This document shows positions 9,501-19,863 of a DNA stretch of 64,000 nucleotides, one piece after another. Source of the stretch: Hyaloperonospora brassicae (taxonomy: Eukaryota > Oomycota > Peronosporomycetes > Peronosporales > Peronosporaceae); assembly GCA_947650285.1 (NCBI GenBank), contig CANTFL010001444.1:372001-436000 (forward strand), given 5' to 3'. The notes beneath the pieces are model-generated. The model did not search any database and was not told where the DNA came from. It saw only the letters and a program-made list of their open reading frames with translations. Both the position numbers and the translations under genes were made by a program. Position 1 is the first letter of the stretch. Each line of letters begins with the position of its first letter.

Positions 9501-11357
9501 GACGTACCTGGGGCCATGTTTCGAGGCACCACTCCTTGTCGGCATTGTTTCGCTGGAAGTGTCCGCCTCCATACCTTTATCGTCCAGCCGACCACCATAG
9601 TGCTTTCCTCCCACCATACAGTAACGAAAAATCATGAGATTCTTCGTGAGGGTACCAGTTTTGTCGGTAAAGACATGATGCACGCGGCCTAGATCTTCAT
9701 TGAGCGCTGATGACCGAACGATTGCCGGCGTATTGGACGACTTGTCGTACATCTCGAGGTCCTGCTCGATAAAGTAAGCTTGTAAATACTTGACAAACTC
9801 CAGCGATACATTCAGCGATATAGGAACAAAGTTCTGCATGATAATGAAATACCGCAGGTGCAACTTCGCAAGCTCAGCCAGAACGTCAGGAGGAGGAGCT
9901 CTATTAAGACCGTCGTGTCGCCGCGCAGTTGCACTGAAAAGATACCAGGGTGCGTCTCCTTTTGTGTGTGTCCAGCGAGCACCGAGCAATGCACCCAGAA
10001 AACAAACGAGCTGCTGGATAAACACAATACCGACAATGAGCCGGTTTAGTCGCCCTTCAACTGATGAAGTCTTCACCAAGGGCTCGGTATTGCTGCAAAA
10101 CACGTTTGTTTCGTGCCCAGTAAACACCACCAAGCCTGTCACCGAGCCTGTGTTCCGAAGCACGCAGCTCCGTAGCATCATCTGCTTCGCTGTAACTGAC
10201 ATGCGCACGCATATAGAACCATCATCATTTGTTTTGGTATGCAGAAGATCAGTTGCAGACCTTCGAGCTACTGGTCGCGACGAGCGAGCAGCATTCTCTG
10301 GGTCACTTTCTGTTACATCGAGCGCATGCGCTTGAGCTGGGCTCAGGACGGCCGAAAAGGTGCCTTCAAAGCTGGTACTTTGGTTGTTTGGCTGCTTGCA
10401 CGTCATTGTACCGCACAGCTTGTTGTGTCCGCCTCCACTGTTCATGTGATTACTGCTGCTCAATTGCCGACAAAGGGAAGCCACCAACGGTATAGCCGTG
10501 CGGATCTTCAGATTCGTTTCACCATCCAGCGACTTTGTCTCGATGTACGCCAAATTAGTTGTTGATGTCTCCTCCGCTAGCAGCGCTAGCTCAGACGCTT
10601 TAATTTCATCGTTTTTTGCAGCTGCGAGACGCTCCGACGCGTCATGTGCAAACGTCTCTCTCTTTTCCGAGTCCGTCCGATGTCCGACATCTTTCGGATT
10701 CGACGTCTCGAGTATTTGCACCGGTTGTCGTCTATTGCTGCTATCGCCATCGTGTTTTACTGCTTCAGCTGACAGCAGAAACAAATCTGCTGGGATCGTC
10801 TGGTCCTTCATTACCTTGACAATGTTTCCGACTCGTAACTCTCCCCATCGTCGCTGTTCCCAACGACCTGAAGGGGTGAGCGTGAGCACCGGTCGACTGT
10901 TCGCCACACGATCCGCTCGATGACGCTCTCGGTCTTCCAGTGCCTCTTTAATGGCACTGCACACAAGGACCACTGCCAAAGGCAAAAGAATCGTCGGGAT
11001 GCCGCGCGTGTTACTAACTTCTCGAATCGTCTGGAGAACCGCAATCACCAAAAAGTACACGTTCGAAGGACGCTGCAGCTGCGCTCCGAGCACGCGTGGT
11101 ACGAAATTCCACACGCTGTACTTGGCACTTGTCACGGAGTTGCTGGCAAAAGGCGACCGCGGTTCCATTGCGTCTAGCTGTGGACTCGAAGTACGACCGA
11201 AAAGCCACGACGGCAGCCAACTGCTTTTTTCGTGCGCCGATGTCGTGCGGCGCTGCATCGCGATAGCTCGACTGAACAGCGTCTTCCGATCAATGTGTAT
11301 GACCCGCAGACTCGGATCCGGGTCGTCACAAGCCGCTGAACTGGCCCGGGGCGTCAT
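6537..11357 (-). CDS. P4-type ATPase, aminophospholipid flippase
   Basis: This ATP-driven flippase moves phospholipids to the cytosolic leaflet of plasma, Golgi or endosomal membranes, usually with a CDC50 partner. It is one intronless exon of 1606 residues from the ATG at 11357; a more upstream in-frame ATG at 11507 would run into the neighbouring gene's leader. Signatures in order: an N-terminal SVWNFVPRVL block; an actuator loop with LDGETN (Glu near 280); the P4-specific PISL in the fourth helix; phosphorylation site DKTGTLT (Asp565); TLTGD hinge (Asp near 871); GDGAND (near 1129); and about six C-terminal membrane helices. Two low-complexity insertions, one in the actuator region and one between TGD and GDGAND, plus a long Ser-rich tail, make it longer than typical members (about 1200). 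It is head-to-head with the C2/TPR gene. Confidence 0.95.
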   Translation of the reverse strand: MTPRASSAACDDPDPSLRVIHIDRKTLFSRAIAMQRRTTSAHEKSSWLPSWLFGRTSSPQLDAMEPRSPFASNSVTSAKYSVWNFVPRVLGAQLQRPSNVYFLVIAVLQTIREVSNTRGIPTILLPLAVVLVCSAIKEALEDRERHRADRVANSRPVLTLTPSGRWEQRRWGELRVGNIVKVMKDQTIPADLFLLSAEAVKHDGDSSNRRQPVQILETSNPKDVGHRTDSEKRETFAHDASERLAAAKNDEIKASELALLAEETSTTNLAYIETKSLDGETNLKIRTAIPLVASLCRQLSSSNHMNSGGGHNKLCGTMTCKQPNNQSTSFEGTFSAVLSPAQAHALDVTESDPENAARSSRPVARRSATDLLHTKTNDDGSICVRMSVTAKQMMLRSCVLRNTGSVTGLVVFTGHETNVFCSNTEPLVKTSSVEGRLNRLIVGIVFIQQLVCFLGALLGARWTHTKGDAPWYLFSATARRHDGLNRAPPPDVLAELAKLHLRYFIIMQNFVPISLNVSLEFVKYLQAYFIEQDLEMYDKSSNTPAIVRSSALNEDLGRVHHVFTDKTGTLTKNLMIFRYCMVGGKHYGGRLDDKGMEADTSSETMPTRSGASKHGPRYVDFDPTELFADIQAGGEQAETLRHFLQHMALCHTLIPTKPLAEMYNTPYPEYSASSPDEQALVSAAAFCNVRFVDRTPDALMLLEPGSTAPRRYNILNVLEFDSDRKRMTVIVETPDGTIELLCKGADNVIFERLAVDCATLRGHTAHEQAVDQLTLYAKSGMRTLCLAYKTITRREHDDWNARFTQASTSIEELAKRRQGRSNAIDHLINEMERDFVLLGITAIQDKLQAGVPTTLRLLQEANIKIWTLTGDKMETAVNIGYASALLSHDTVVHQIGGDDPASTASALQELAQRADLSPSSRHQSPFMASMYDTRPRVDQAIHTRCHAHDGPRQTTNQASGFWGNARILLAKFPFSAPMDKTMKHQRKRNGTRGMSTTYSALGGRSMYSAAATDAETPDMSTLDEQSLYDVGIEADNGTTRTPEYGSLAASLRGGKGHQNELDSSKLALVIDGQALDFALRPRLRSLFYKVTRQCASAVICCRVSPKQKAEIVRFVREFEPESVTLAIGDGANDVAMIQEAHIGVGISGQEGAQAVNASDYALAQFRFLQRLLFVHGRWAYRRVAKLMSYMLYKNVTYVLSAFWFGCFCGFSGQPLILDVAAQSFNVLYTSVPLVLFAVFDQDVSSVSASKFPYLYALGQKNMLLARRVFWPWIFNGVWHSIVIFFVSVWAFAGFGPNTGDFSTIASETGKDSGLVTMGFVVFTNLVVVVNAKLCLETFMLTWQFLCAVIASILLWFGVGFVISLPNAGFPQATGEMEYLQKTPTFWLVCLLVLSLSLLRDGLWKLVRRFFLPSMHHILQEREFMGLPNSPRSMLLELRRSKSDAAWCDVPRVERLDENFMRSSPLGERLIASSLSEPSSDDDTIGSDHAAGLLQVREKKKRNLRIRGTLCATGSDECLDAGVEPSFLESSGCAAASIEANAAAGSRPCFSAGRKCSYHGYAFSELENLNGSVASASSTSDVDYAKSFGAHASIKKVFKSVRGRKNA

Positions 11358-11542
11358 GGCCTCGCCCCGAGTCCGCAATGCGTTCACAATGGCAGTTGCG
11401 CTCTTCGTAGAGCAATGTGAGACGAATGAGCGCGTCGCGTGTTCGGTCGAACCGGTTCCGAAAGAAACCGGACCGGGACCGTGACGGTCACCGTCACACA
11501 CCCACATCAACCACTCGCCTCGGAAAAACAGACACGAGCGAC

Positions 11543-13522
11543 ATGCAATCGTTGAGTGACTCACCGGCGTCGTCTCCAGAGCTTGGCAACTCGCTCATGT
11601 GGGAGAAGGTGGCGTTGTCGCCACTGGAGATGCTCTCGGTTCGGCTAGACGACGAGCTGCTCCATGCTGAAGAGGCAGCTGCAGCAGCCAGTGCGTCTAG
11701 ACAGAACAAGTACGGCGTGGACGTGGATCCCAAGACGGGCAAAGCTGCTGGGTGCGTGACGATTGAAGTCTTGGAGGCCAAGGATCTTGTAACAGATCGA
11801 AGTGCAGCAATACTGGCAGTCAATGGCAATGCGCAGTTGGAACTGTACGTGTCCACGCAGGTGACGCCACTGTCGGCTTTTGAGAAGACGACAAAGAAGT
11901 ACGTGCGCACTAGGAGCGCACAAGCAGTCGATTGTGGTCGAGCGATGTGGCGAGAGCGTCTCGTGTACGATGGCGCCAAGACCAAGAAGTTTGGCATCAA
12001 GGTCATGCTCAGCAGCAGCAGCGCTGCGGTCATTGCTGATGTGGTGCTTGGGGAAGCAGAGTTGCGAAGCAGTGATTACGAGGACCAAGCACCTCACACG
12101 AAGTGGGTCGATCTGAAAGCACCAATGTCTGCTGCTAGCAGTGGCAGCACTACCGGTAAATTGCTACTGCGCGTCACGTTTGCATATTCGGCGCGTGAGC
12201 GTCACGTCCGTGCGTTAACTCGGCTGCGCGAAAAGAAGCGCGAGAACGATACTGATATCGAGCGATACAAAGCTACGATGCGACTCGTGAACTCTCCTGT
12301 GCGTCATCCTGCTGCATATGGCGAGGCAACGGCGAGAGCCGCGCTCTACGTGCCCGGCAACAAATTCGACAGTACGGCACACCATCCAGCAGCTGTAAGC
12401 GTCGCCCCTCTTGCTGACAAGACTCGCATCGTGACTCCATTTGGACGGGGCGTTGTGGTCTGTTTTCGGCCAGAAACAAAGATGTACGTGGTGCAGATGG
12501 ACACTGACTCTGCCTCGGGCAGCCACACAATGGCCTACTTGCGGCACGACGTGGTACAAGAAGAGCCTGACCGCCCGCATCTCCGCATGCACACGAACGT
12601 CGTGACTCCGTACGGTCGGGGCGTTCTAGAAGAGATTCGCCCTCACGACGACGTCTTGATCGTCCAGTCGGATCACGCCCGCATGTTCATGCAGCGCAAG
12701 GATGTCAAGCTACCAGCAAAGGATGTGGCCGAAATGACACTGAAAGACCTCGTGAGCGAGGCGACCAAGCTTGCCGATACCGGCAATGAGGAGTTCCGTC
12801 AAGGCAGCTTGCAACAAGCCGTGTACAGCTACTTGCGAGCCCTGGGCTTTCTCCAGCGCGTTGAACAAGACCGCGCGACGCACAAGGAGAAAGCGACGAT
12901 CATCCAGACGATGATCCGCTGCCACCTCAACATTGGGGCGTGCAAATTGAAGCTCGATGCGTACGCGGACGCCGAGATCGCGTGCACGAATGCCCTGAGC
13001 ATCCTGTCCGTGCTGTCTGAGAACCGCGACGGCAACGTCGTCACGTGGATGGGGCGGCTGGGCCTGTCAGAGCAGCTCATGTTTGGGGACTGGCCGTCGA
13101 AAGCTCGTTTCCGCCGCGCCCAGGCGTGTGTGAAGCTCGAGAAGTACGTGGACGCCAAGCAGGATCTGCTGCTGGCCGTGAAGCTGAACCCCCGCGACAA
13201 GTCGTGCCGCACGCTGCTCGACACGGTGACCAAGTTACTGGACAAGCAAAAGCGCGACGAGAGGAAGGCCTGGGGCGGCATCTTTGACAGCATCGACGCC
13301 TCTGCGCCGACGATGGGAACGGCAACGGGTCGTCAGAAAGCCGACGAAAAGTCGGTCTTCACGCGCAAGACCAAGCAGCAAGTGCGAGCAGCTGCAGCCG
13401 CGAAGAGTACAGACGGAACGGGGCCGTGGTACTCGACCACGCGCGCGCTCGCCACGGCGTCCGTGTTGGCGGCAGGCGCTGCGGCCGTTGCGTTGCTGGT
13501 CCTGAAGCCCAAGAGCTCGTAG
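11543..13522 (+). CDS. C2 / tandem TPxGRG / TPR tail-anchored protein
   Basis: An intronless gene of 659 residues from the ATG at 11543; an in-frame ATG at 11426 would add 39 basic residues and leave only 68 bp to the flippase ATG. Order: a C2-like beta sandwich (about 68-200, starting VTIEVLEAKDL); two copies of a roughly 55-residue unit with TPFGRG (about 298) and TPYGRG (about 355); a TPR array (about 400-570) with the FKBP-type insertion between repeats; and a C-terminal hydrophobic helix followed by KPKSS (about 633-659), which fits a tail anchor. The TPR part resembles that of FKBP38-like immunophilins, but no peptidyl-prolyl isomerase domain is present. A chaperone-binding adaptor on a membrane is a reasonable inference; the exact role is unknown. 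Confidence 0.85.
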   Translation: MQSLSDSPASSPELGNSLMWEKVALSPLEMLSVRLDDELLHAEEAAAAASASRQNKYGVDVDPKTGKAAGCVTIEVLEAKDLVTDRSAAILAVNGNAQLELYVSTQVTPLSAFEKTTKKYVRTRSAQAVDCGRAMWRERLVYDGAKTKKFGIKVMLSSSSAAVIADVVLGEAELRSSDYEDQAPHTKWVDLKAPMSAASSGSTTGKLLLRVTFAYSARERHVRALTRLREKKRENDTDIERYKATMRLVNSPVRHPAAYGEATARAALYVPGNKFDSTAHHPAAVSVAPLADKTRIVTPFGRGVVVCFRPETKMYVVQMDTDSASGSHTMAYLRHDVVQEEPDRPHLRMHTNVVTPYGRGVLEEIRPHDDVLIVQSDHARMFMQRKDVKLPAKDVAEMTLKDLVSEATKLADTGNEEFRQGSLQQAVYSYLRALGFLQRVEQDRATHKEKATIIQTMIRCHLNIGACKLKLDAYADAEIACTNALSILSVLSENRDGNVVTWMGRLGLSEQLMFGDWPSKARFRRAQACVKLEKYVDAKQDLLLAVKLNPRDKSCRTLLDTVTKLLDKQKRDERKAWGGIFDSIDASAPTMGTATGRQKADEKSVFTRKTKQQVRAAAAAKSTDGTGPWYSTTRALATASVLAAGAAAVALLVLKPKSS

Positions 13523-14864
13523 GCGGCAGCGAGCACGTGTGCGGGGCAACCTCTCGACGTCCTGCCGCTGGCCCTCTCGGCTGGACTCTGTAGTTTCCTG
13601 TCTCGCCTCTTGCTGCTAGACAGCATCTGTGATGGGGACAGGGTAGGCAACAACGTGTGGACGCACAGGGCCTTGTCTGTTATTCCGCTGTGCTGACGAG
13701 ACTGGTGCCCATTCGCTTGAGCGCGTTGACGAGAAGCACATTCACAGGTCGTTCCGTGTTCAATCCAAGCGTCTGATGTGCTCTGGCTACAGCAGACTGC
13801 AACGTTTCCTTTTCCGACCTAAAGCGACACGGCGGCACGGCCGTAAGTAGTATCGGAGCGAAAGGGCCGTCCCGACGATGCAGACGATTGCCGTTGCTGC
13901 TGCTACCGCTTGTTCACGCAACGAAGCCTCCTACTTCCCGCTAGCGAGCCAGACCGCTTCCGCGGCAAGCTGGCAGCGTCGTTCTGCCGGCCGGACGAGC
14001 AGTTACTGACTTGTTGATCCCGTCGAACAAGTCGTGACGCGGCCGCAGGCAACACGCACGTTTGGTTTTGGTAGTGTGGTGGTCGACACTGTCCTTTCTG
14101 TGAACGCGTGTTGACGATCCCAGGCTGTCCTCAACTTGCCGTTAGCGAACGAACGCATGTGGACCGACTGCCCACCCTTTCTTCCGACCCCGGAAACGCC
14201 AGTCTATGGTTGCCCACGCGTCAGTCGAGTCGATTGCCGTCGCGCCTGCCGGGACCATTCTGCGAAAGGTGAGCCCAACCACCTTGACTACGCTTGCTAT
14301 CGATGCGCGACGTGAAATTTCCCCGATGCAAGCGGACCACTGTGCCCGCCAGCACCAACGAGGGTAGGCAGGCATCACCAGCCATAGCACACGGGGCCAA
14401 GCCTGGCAGTTTCGCGCATCCTCTGTTACACACTCATCTCAGACCTGCGGCAGTCGTTAGGATCCACAGTCAAGATAGTTTTCAGGCGTGCAACTGCAGT
14501 CGACGGTAGACACTGGCTTAACCCAGATCCTCGTCGCGGAGGGTTTCCGTCGTTTCGCGCAAAACGGGCCTTTCTTTTACCTGTGACAGGTTGCCTTGAC
14601 GTTCACAAGTTGCCTTGACGTTCACTCAAAGTGAAAGGACCCACCCACCCGCGCCATTGACGTCGGGCGTACTGCAACCAAACGCCCGGTCCACCCATCG
14701 CCCGCAGTGGCAACAACTTCATTCTCCAACTTACCACCTCCGGCTCAAGCGAACGACTGACCGACTGACCGACGGCCTCGTTCCCTTCCGAACCCCTTTA
14801 CCCGTACCGCACGGTCGAAGCAGTACTCGACGCCCGTCAACATCCGCTCGTGTCCGCCTGCGCA
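13523..14864. other. Intergenic and Pumilio 5' leader
   Basis: No gene is supported in these 1.3 kb. A 19-base unit containing GTTGCCTTGACGTTCAC occurs twice in tandem at about 14589-14627. The right end holds the candidate Pumilio promoter. Confidence 0.5.
14718..14735 (+). promoter_or_regulatory. Candidate oomycete initiator (Inr-like) of the Pumilio gene
   Basis: TTCATTCTCCAACTTACC closely follows the oomycete Inr pattern (TCATTY, then CA and pyrimidines). It lies about 130 bp before the ATG. The match is by eye only. Confidence 0.35.
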
Positions 14865-17575
14865 ATGGGCCACAGTGACTCAATGAGCCCCGCTGAGAAC
14901 GGCGAACCCGGTTCGTCCTCTTCGGCGCCGCCGCAGCGCGTCCCCAACCCTGCTGGGTCGACTCTAGCAACACTGGAGAAACCAGTTCACCACGACAACC
15001 CGGTCGAGCCTGTGCGTGTGAAGCTACAGGACCCTGTCGGGTTCTCGTCGGACTCGCTCTGGTCTTCCGAAGGACTCCAGTCGCGCTCAGCCTTACTCTG
15101 CTCCGCCTCGCAGGCACTGAGCGAGCGCCCAGCCAGCTTTGTGCTGCGTGCCCCGAGGATGCAGTCCAACGCGGACTCGCGCTTGGTGCACAGTGCTCAG
15201 ACGACACCACCCAGCGAGTCAGATGAGGGCGACGTGATGGCGATGGACAGCCAGAAGGAGGGCCAAGATAAACGCGACGCCTTATCTGAGAACGTCGAAG
15301 ACCTGTCGACATCATGGGGAACGACGCAGGTAAATTTACTTTGTATGTCAACCGCTCGAAATGGTGCAAGCATTGGTTCTGACACGTGATTGTGATTGCA
15401 GGACAACGAATCACCAGGTAATCAGAAGTCAGCGTCGCATCGGCTATCGCTGAACGTGGTACGTTTTGGCACCGATGAGCATATCATGCGTTGCTTCGTC
15501 TGACCATATTGTCATGCCTATCATTTGTGCTGCAGCAAAGTGCGCTACCTCGAAGCCACGACCACCTCTCGACGGATATTTGGAAGAATCCCCGCAGCGA
15601 GTTCGAGGAGAGCGACTTGAGTTCCACTGTAAGCTCGACATCTTCCCCTGACAAACGAAGTTTCCAGCGCTCGAGCACTCGAGCCATACCAGCACGAGCA
15701 CCTCGTGGGGATAACAAGACTGTCGGTTGTCGTGTTCCCCCGGGAATGTCATTGATTGACCGGATCCAGGAAGACTTTCCTCGCACGCCATCGCCCGAGT
15801 TTGGACTGGTTGACGATGGTCGCTTGCCTGCTCGCAGACTATCATTCAGAGCAAGTGAACAGGCAGCTCAGTCCGTCTTCAGTATCAGCGAAGAAATGGG
15901 GCACCTGAGGCTTGGTTTTTACCACTCGGCCCCGCATTACGGTCCGGGCCGTTGCTCGAGTCACGACTTTGCCTCTGACTCGAGGCTTGCTGGGGCGAAC
16001 AACTACCGCCGCACGTTTGCCAGGAGCACCAGCGAGCCACCTTTCGGCGAGTCGTACGACGGATCCATGATGCACAGCTACCCATCGTCGTACAACATGA
16101 GCGCGCAAGAAGTGCATAGCTGCCCCGTGGTAATGGGTGCCGCAAAGTCACGGTGGGCTACCAGTGAAGACGCATACACGCTGCAGTCGTCCCAGTTTGG
16201 CTATGCGCCGTCGGACTTTACAAGCGCACACGCTAGTCACGGTTCAGCCGTACCAAGCTACCCTGCCGGCTACGCCGGAGAGTACAGCAGTGTGAAACCT
16301 GCAGACAAGATGTTGAGAGCTCGCCTGTTGTACCCTGCAGCAGACCATTCGCTGTACGAGCGACACGACTTCGGGAACTTCGTGCCTCATCCTCACATGC
16401 ATCACCGACCGAAGGTTGGAGGGTCTTTTCGCCGAAGCGATTTCGAGTACCTTCACCCGATCGCGCACTCGTACTCATCTCACAGCCTTCTGGAAGAGTT
16501 CAACTCGTCGCCAAAGTCGGAGAAGTGGGGACTGTCCACCATCAAAGGACACCTTTTCTCCTTTGCAAAGGACCAGACAGGCTCGCGTTTTATTCAGCAG
16601 AAGCTGGAGAAGGCTGACGATCGGTTGAAAGCGGACGCTTTTGACGAGATATTCCCGAACTCGCTCCTGCTGATGACGGACGTGTTTGGCAACTACGTGA
16701 TCCAGAAGTTTCTTGAGTACGGCTCGTTGGAGCAGCAACAGCTGCTAGTGGAATTGATGACAGGCAATATGATCAGCCTGGCCCTGCAAGTGTACGGATG
16801 CCGCGTGATCCAGCGAGCGCTGGAAGTGGCGCAATTTGAAGAGCAGCTAGCCCTGATCCAGCAGCTGAAGGGTCACGTAATGAAGTGCGTCGTCGACCAA
16901 AACGGCAACCATGTACTCCAGAAGTGCATCGAAGCGGCATCCTGGAAGCGAGCGACCGATTGCAATGGCATGGGCCGTCAACGTTTCGTGACGGGGGAGG
17001 ACATCCAGTTCATTATCCACAGCTTCATCGGTCATGCTGCAGCACTGTCCGTCCATTCATACGGATGCCGAGTGATCCAGCGCGTGCTGGAACACTGTGC
17101 ACCGGAGCAAATTCGCCCCTTGCTAGAAGAGATCATTTACAAGTGCCGCGAGCTTGTCAAGGACCAGTTTGGCAATTACGTCGTGCAGCACGTGATAAGC
17201 AACGGGGAACTGGACCAACGCAACATTGTCATGCAAGCGGTGCTACCTGAGATCGCGCGCTGGAGTCAGCACAAGTATGCCAGCAACGTTGTCGAGTCGT
17301 GCTTGGAGCACGCGACGAAAGAAGAGATCAGTCAGATTGTTGACTTCATCTTGCAGTGTGACGATAGTGGAGCATCGTGTGCGCTGCTTCCCATGATGAA
17401 GCACATGTACGGGAACTACGTGGTGCAGAAGTTGCTGGAGCGCGCGGACGACCACGACCGCCAACGCATTATATGTATCATTCGACACAACGAAGACTAT
17501 TTGAAGCGCTTTACGTTTGGGAAGCACGTGTTGAGCCGCCTCGAGCGTGAGGAGCATGCGAACAACTACTTTTGA
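14865..17575 (+). CDS. Pumilio-family (PUF) RNA-binding protein
   Basis: A sequence-specific repressor of mRNAs through 3' UTR sites; a PUF protein (M90) is linked to sporulation in Phytophthora. Three exons are inferred: 14865-15329, 15402-15458 and 15536-17575. Both introns are phase 0 with GT-AG ends, giving about 853 residues. The N-terminal 500 residues are Ser-, His- and Tyr-rich and disordered. Eight PUF repeats fill about 510-849. The base-contacting residues read SRxxQ, NYxxQ, CRxxQ, NHxxQ, CRxxQ, NYxxQ, SNxxE, NYxxQ, which is essentially the classical Pumilio code. By the known code this predicts binding to UGUANAUA. A short insertion follows repeat 4. The start is the first ATG in frame after an upstream Inr-like motif. 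Confidence 0.93.
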
Positions 17576-17989
17576 GCAGCAAGCAGCTCCAGGGTTCCCG
17601 TAACGATATCAGCGGCTCCGAAGCGAATGGGCACCAACACAGCAGCCCTCGACATCCTCCTGCGCTCGTGCCCACCTACACTACCTATATAAATACATTG
17701 TGACGCATCAGTTAAGAAAAATAGCATTTTTGTTTTCTTGGTGAATCTCTTCGATCGAGTGCAGGGTTACTTGCAGCTTTGTTTGGCGTGTGACGTACGA
17801 GAGGGACAGTTCCATCGGTAACGAATGAATGGAAGAAATGTGGCGTCAAAACAATACAAAAAGAGGTCGACACTAACTTGCCCCTGTTTTTCAGTTTTCG
17901 AACATTTGCAACTTTTGTCGATCGACAAAATATTCTATTTCAGCATTATACGTTGTCCTATCCAACGTTTTTCCACCATCGGTACCTAT
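17576..17989. other. Convergent 3' ends
   Basis: This 414 bp stretch separates the Pumilio stop from the stop of the amine oxidase on the other strand. It contains AT-rich runs suited to 3' UTRs and no gene. Confidence 0.6.
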
Positions 17990-19863
17990 CTATGCGCGCT
18001 GCCCCTGAAGCGCGCTTGCAACCTGTGTAGATGCACGCGTCCCAGTGTCGACAGCAGCGTGCACGGACATTCCAGGTTGTTCAAACGCTGTGGCTTCCCC
18101 AGCAAAAAACACACGGTTATCTACAGGCGCAGCGAGGTCCTGCGAAGCCGAGTCAGACTGACCCACGCGGGGAAAAGCGTATCCTCCACCAATCCACGGT
18201 TCATCTCCAAAGTCTTTGTACATCCCCTTCACAAAGAACGTGTGCGCGGGGCACGGTTCGTCCACCATGCCGTACATCATGTCGAGCTGGTCGAGAAAGC
18301 CCTCAATAATCTCCTCATGCGGCATGTCCACGAAGCTTTCAGCATACTCTGCACTAACAAAACCCGTGATGAGGTACTGCGTTTCGCCTTCGTCAAGGTC
18401 GTTCGCTTCCACCCCAGTGCAAAGTGTGTCACCGTTGGACTTCAGGTGGCCGATACCTTGTGTGCTGTTGAACCAGAACTCAGGCAGGAAGCAGTCCGAG
18501 CACACGACACCATGTGCATCTTCGGGCCAGAAACGACGAGACATGTGCAGCAACACCTTGCCGGCACGACGCATGCCGAATGAGTTCACAGCCTTGATCT
18601 TGACCTCAGGAAGAGCCGGTGTGTAGACGATCTTTGAGAACACAGCAGTAGACACAGTGACAACCAGCAAACGGCATGATAGCTGACGACCCGATACGTC
18701 AGTGACCAAAATGCGGTCACTCCGAGAGTAGTCCACACTTTTCACGGGCCAATGGAGCCGAGTCGTCACGCCGCTGGCGAAGTGCTCGACAAATCGCATG
18801 AAGCTCGGCACAACACGATAGTCACCTTCATCCTCAAGCTCAATCCACTGCTTTTCGTACCGGCAGGTGGTGCGCATGGAAATCTCGTCAAGTGAACCGC
18901 CGGCCGTGTTTGCGTATCCTGCCTCACACAGCTTCATCATTGATGAAGACAGACCGACCTCACCAAAGTAGTCCCTCATGGACTTCTCGGGCGGGATCTG
19001 GCAGATGTTTTCCATTTCACTCAACCGGGTGATCGACGAGTTGAACTTGACGAACTCTTCGTCTTCATCGTCGTACTTCAGCATACGCTTCTGGTCGCCG
19101 ATGTAGTAGTAGCCAATACCACCGTCCGGAGCTGGACCAGTTGGACCACCGTCGCCCTGTAAACGCAACAGTGTATTGCAACGTGAGGGATCGAAACCAG
19201 ATGAGTTGTATTGATTGATGACACGGTGTAGCCAAGTGCACCCTTACGACTAAGCATGCATTTACACTTGAAGGCACTAAGATGTATGAATCCAGACTGA
19301 CTTCCCCCGGGTGGATACGCACGAAACTCAACGACGCAAGAACTGGGCCGTCGAATGCACGCAAAAGAGCAACGAGTCTTTTCCCGAAAGACAAAACTAC
19401 GGCGCTCGCCCTGGAGATGCTAATTAAGGAAGCATGATCTGACGTTTACTCTTGCATTCGTATGAAGGCCAGAAGATTACCTTGGGCTCCGGAGAGCGAA
19501 TCAGTGGCTGATTAATCGATGCAACTACAGCCTACTTCGTACAAAAACGCAATCAAACACTCCTGCCAACTTTATCCGCACCTGAGCCCACGTGAACACT
19601 TCACGCAAACCAATGCGCAGCTCTTCAGCCAGTCTCGTGAGCGTCGTGTTGCCACCGTGCAGGATCTCAGCGCCGACATCGATGCTCATGCCCGGAAGAA
19701 AGCTTGTGTTGCTCATCACGCGGCCGCCCACACGGTCCGACGCCTCGACAACCAGGACATCGTTCACGCCCTGCACATGCACCAGTTGGCTGGCACAACG
19801 CAAGCCCGCCACACCGGCACCGACCACGACCACCTCGTGGAACTCGGGCTCTTCGAGCTGCAT
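17990..19863 (-). CDS. Flavin-containing amine oxidase (polyamine-oxidase-like)
   Basis: An FAD enzyme that oxidises amines, most likely polyamines, releasing hydrogen peroxide. Two exons: 19863-19582 and 19156-17990, phase 0, donor CAG/GTGCGG and acceptor TTACAG, giving 482 residues. The first exon carries the Rossmann FAD motif (VVVVGAGVAGLRCA), the EASDRVGGR motif and the IDVGAEILHGG block. The second carries the substrate domain and the C-terminal FAD contact (VFFAGEATAFEQPGMSVHAA). The 425 bp intron is long for this window. In frame before the ATG there is CTGCAG then 27 open bases, so an upstream coding exon is possible. No secretion signal is evident. LSD-type histone demethylase is unlikely because SWIRM and tower domains are absent. 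Confidence 0.9.

Noticed and set aside
10951..11484. Plus-strand open frames over the flippase N-terminus
   Set aside because: Shadows of the flippase coding strand; the P4-ATPase motifs fix the real frame.
17825..18583. 252-codon plus-strand frame over the amine oxidase
   Set aside because: The opposite strand encodes an unmistakable FAD enzyme; this frame shows no domain.
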